From the NCBI GenBank assembly GCA_947177825.1, contig CAMWWA010000078.1:1-6309 (forward strand): 6,309 bases of DNA. Reading direction: 5' to 3'. Origin of the DNA: an uncultured Clostridia bacterium. Lineage in GTDB: Bacteria > Bacillota > Clostridia > Christensenellales > Borkfalkiaceae. This document shows positions 5,252 to 6,309 of this stretch, in pieces. The notes beneath the pieces are model-generated. The model ran no database searches and was not told the DNA's origin. It saw only the letters and a list, made by a program, of their open reading frames with translations. How positions within the stretch are numbered: the stretch's first letter is position 1; each line of letters starts with the position of its first letter. A program made the position numbers and the translations under genes.

Positions 5252-6309
5252 ATGGATAAGACTTTTTTAAATAAGTTTATGAAAAAGATAGGCGGGGACA
5301 GCCAGAGCTATTCCCGTTTTCTTACCGCGCTTCGCGCCGGTCAAAATAAGGTTTTGCATAACGTCGTTTCGCAGTCGGTTATGCTTGACGATAACTGGGT
5401 ATTGACAATCGAAGGCGCCCTTCAATCCATAGAGCAGATTGTGCGCAATCCCCGTAAGTTCATTGCGGAAAGCGACCTTATTCTCGACGTTGCAAAGGTG
5501 CGCCGCACCAATTCCAGAACGGTCAGGCACCTGACGACGCACTCGCAATTCGTGCAGAATATTGATAAAAAAGGCGAAGTCACGCCCAAAAAACTGCTAA
5601 CCGTAGAGATGGACGAGGATATCGCAATATACGAAAACCGCTTTATCTGCGCGCTTATTAACAGGCTTATTAAGTTCGTCGAGCAGCGCTATAAGGATTT
5701 GAACGGCAAGATAGATAATTTCGAGCAGACCAACGTTTGCGTTCAGTCGGAGTTCGAGTACGGAATAAGCAGATTCAAATGCAATATCAATTTGCAGGTG
5801 CAGGAGCCGCCCGAATCCTCCGAGGAAGCAAGCAAAAACGAGGACCTTTTCAACAGGGTTGAAACTATCCGCCGCAGGCTGCGCGTTTTGAAGACCACGG
5901 AGTTTATGAAGAAGCTCGACAAAGCAAAACCCGTGCGTCCGCCCATTCAAAAGACCAACCTTTTAATGAAGAACGTCGATTATAACAACTGCTATAAGCT
6001 GTGGCTGTTTGTTTCGTCGTACACTTATCTCGGATACAGCGTTGACGTCAAGGACAAGAATTTGCCCGTGGACGGCGACTATTTCGACGATTTGACCGTC
6101 ATTGCGGGATTGAGCTTACAATCGCTTCTTACCGACCGCATTTTAAAGAAAGAGAAGTACGAAGAGATAGAGTTTTCCGTGCCTCAGGAGAAAGAGTTTG
6201 ATATTATAACAAACTATACTTTTACTCCCGATTTCGAATTGTCAAACCAACAGTCTGGCGAGGAAACTATAAACGAGTATTACTTCCGTAAAATGAAGGA
6301 CGAATTGAC
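5252..6309 (+). CDS. DUF2357-like (McrC N-terminal-like) protein, 3' end outside window
   Basis: The frame runs open from ATG 5252 (AAGGTG at 5242-5247) to the window end, giving 352 residues with no stop. The stretch TVEMDEDIAIYENRF (117-131), leading into a long helix (about 132-158), fits the DUF2357 family, where a conserved (E)NRF precedes a helical region. A second conserved-looking block is KTNLLMKNVDYNNCYKLWLF (234-253), similar to the Tyr/Leu-Trp motif of DUF2357/DUF524 proteins. An acidic linker (about 183-195) and a basic helix lie between them. Such proteins often pair with McrB-like ATPases and carry a PD-(D/E)XK nuclease further on. That part, if present, lies beyond 6309, so nuclease activity cannot be judged. 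No signal peptide or membrane segment is seen, so it is probably cytosolic and recruited to the membrane-bound ATPase. The family assignment is from memory of motifs and is moderately sure. Confidence 0.72.
   Translation, partial: MDKTFLNKFMKKIGGDSQSYSRFLTALRAGQNKVLHNVVSQSVMLDDNWVLTIEGALQSIEQIVRNPRKFIAESDLILDVAKVRRTNSRTVRHLTTHSQFVQNIDKKGEVTPKKLLTVEMDEDIAIYENRFICALINRLIKFVEQRYKDLNGKIDNFEQTNVCVQSEFEYGISRFKCNINLQVQEPPESSEEASKNEDLFNRVETIRRRLRVLKTTEFMKKLDKAKPVRPPIQKTNLLMKNVDYNNCYKLWLFVSSYTYLGYSVDVKDKNLPVDGDYFDDLTVIAGLSLQSLLTDRILKKEKYEEIEFSVPQEKEFDIITNYTFTPDFELSNQQSGEETINEYYFRKMKDEL

Noticed and set aside
100..5950. Minus-strand open frames opposite the EAL, TasA-like, sipW, AAA+ and DUF2357-like genes
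   Set aside because: They lie wholly or almost wholly within convincing + strand genes, have no family motifs, and lack ribosome binding sites and promoters of their own.

Overview
The window looks like a mid-GC Gram-positive (Firmicutes, probably Clostridia) chromosome segment. The signs are consensus sigma-A-type promoters, strong purine-rich ribosome binding sites, intrinsic terminators, a class I c-di-GMP (GEMM-I) riboswitch and a SipW-type signal peptidase with its substrates. All genes lie on the + strand and are tightly packed. A finer placement, such as an uncultured gut clostridial lineage, is only a guess.

Region 1 (2-511) is the 3' end of a c-di-GMP phosphodiesterase (EAL domain) gene whose start lies outside the window. 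Region 2 (512-864) has no gene. It holds an AT-rich tract, a sigma-A promoter (628-667), a c-di-GMP-I riboswitch aptamer (about 676-766) and an overlapping intrinsic terminator (764-811). This is a c-di-GMP-responsive leader for the next operon. The overlap of aptamer and terminator suggests that ligand turns expression on.

Region 3 (865-2675) is the controlled operon. It has a membrane-anchored or secreted TasA-like protein (865-1656), then a second secreted TasA/camelysin-like protein with a clear SipW-type signal peptide (1722-2609), then a strong intrinsic terminator. The two proteins share a C-terminal pattern, so they are probably paralogous matrix or fibre components. Region 4 (2701-3601) has its own promoter, nearly the same as the riboswitch operon's but without an aptamer. 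It drives a Ser-His-Asp (ER-type) signal peptidase, SipW, which would process the fibre proteins. The whole resembles the tapA-sipW-tasA biofilm matrix system of Bacillus, rearranged and placed under direct c-di-GMP control beside a c-di-GMP-degrading enzyme.

Region 5 (3649-6309) follows sipW with no visible promoter. It encodes a membrane-anchored McrB-like AAA+ ATPase, then an intercistronic terminator-like hairpin (5211-5241), then a protein with DUF2357/McrC-N-like features that runs off the window. This McrBC-like pair might be a defence module or an envelope-associated machine. Its apparent co-transcription with sipW and its transmembrane N-terminus are the least expected features here. 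No rRNA, tRNA, CRISPR array, insertion sequence or attachment site was seen.
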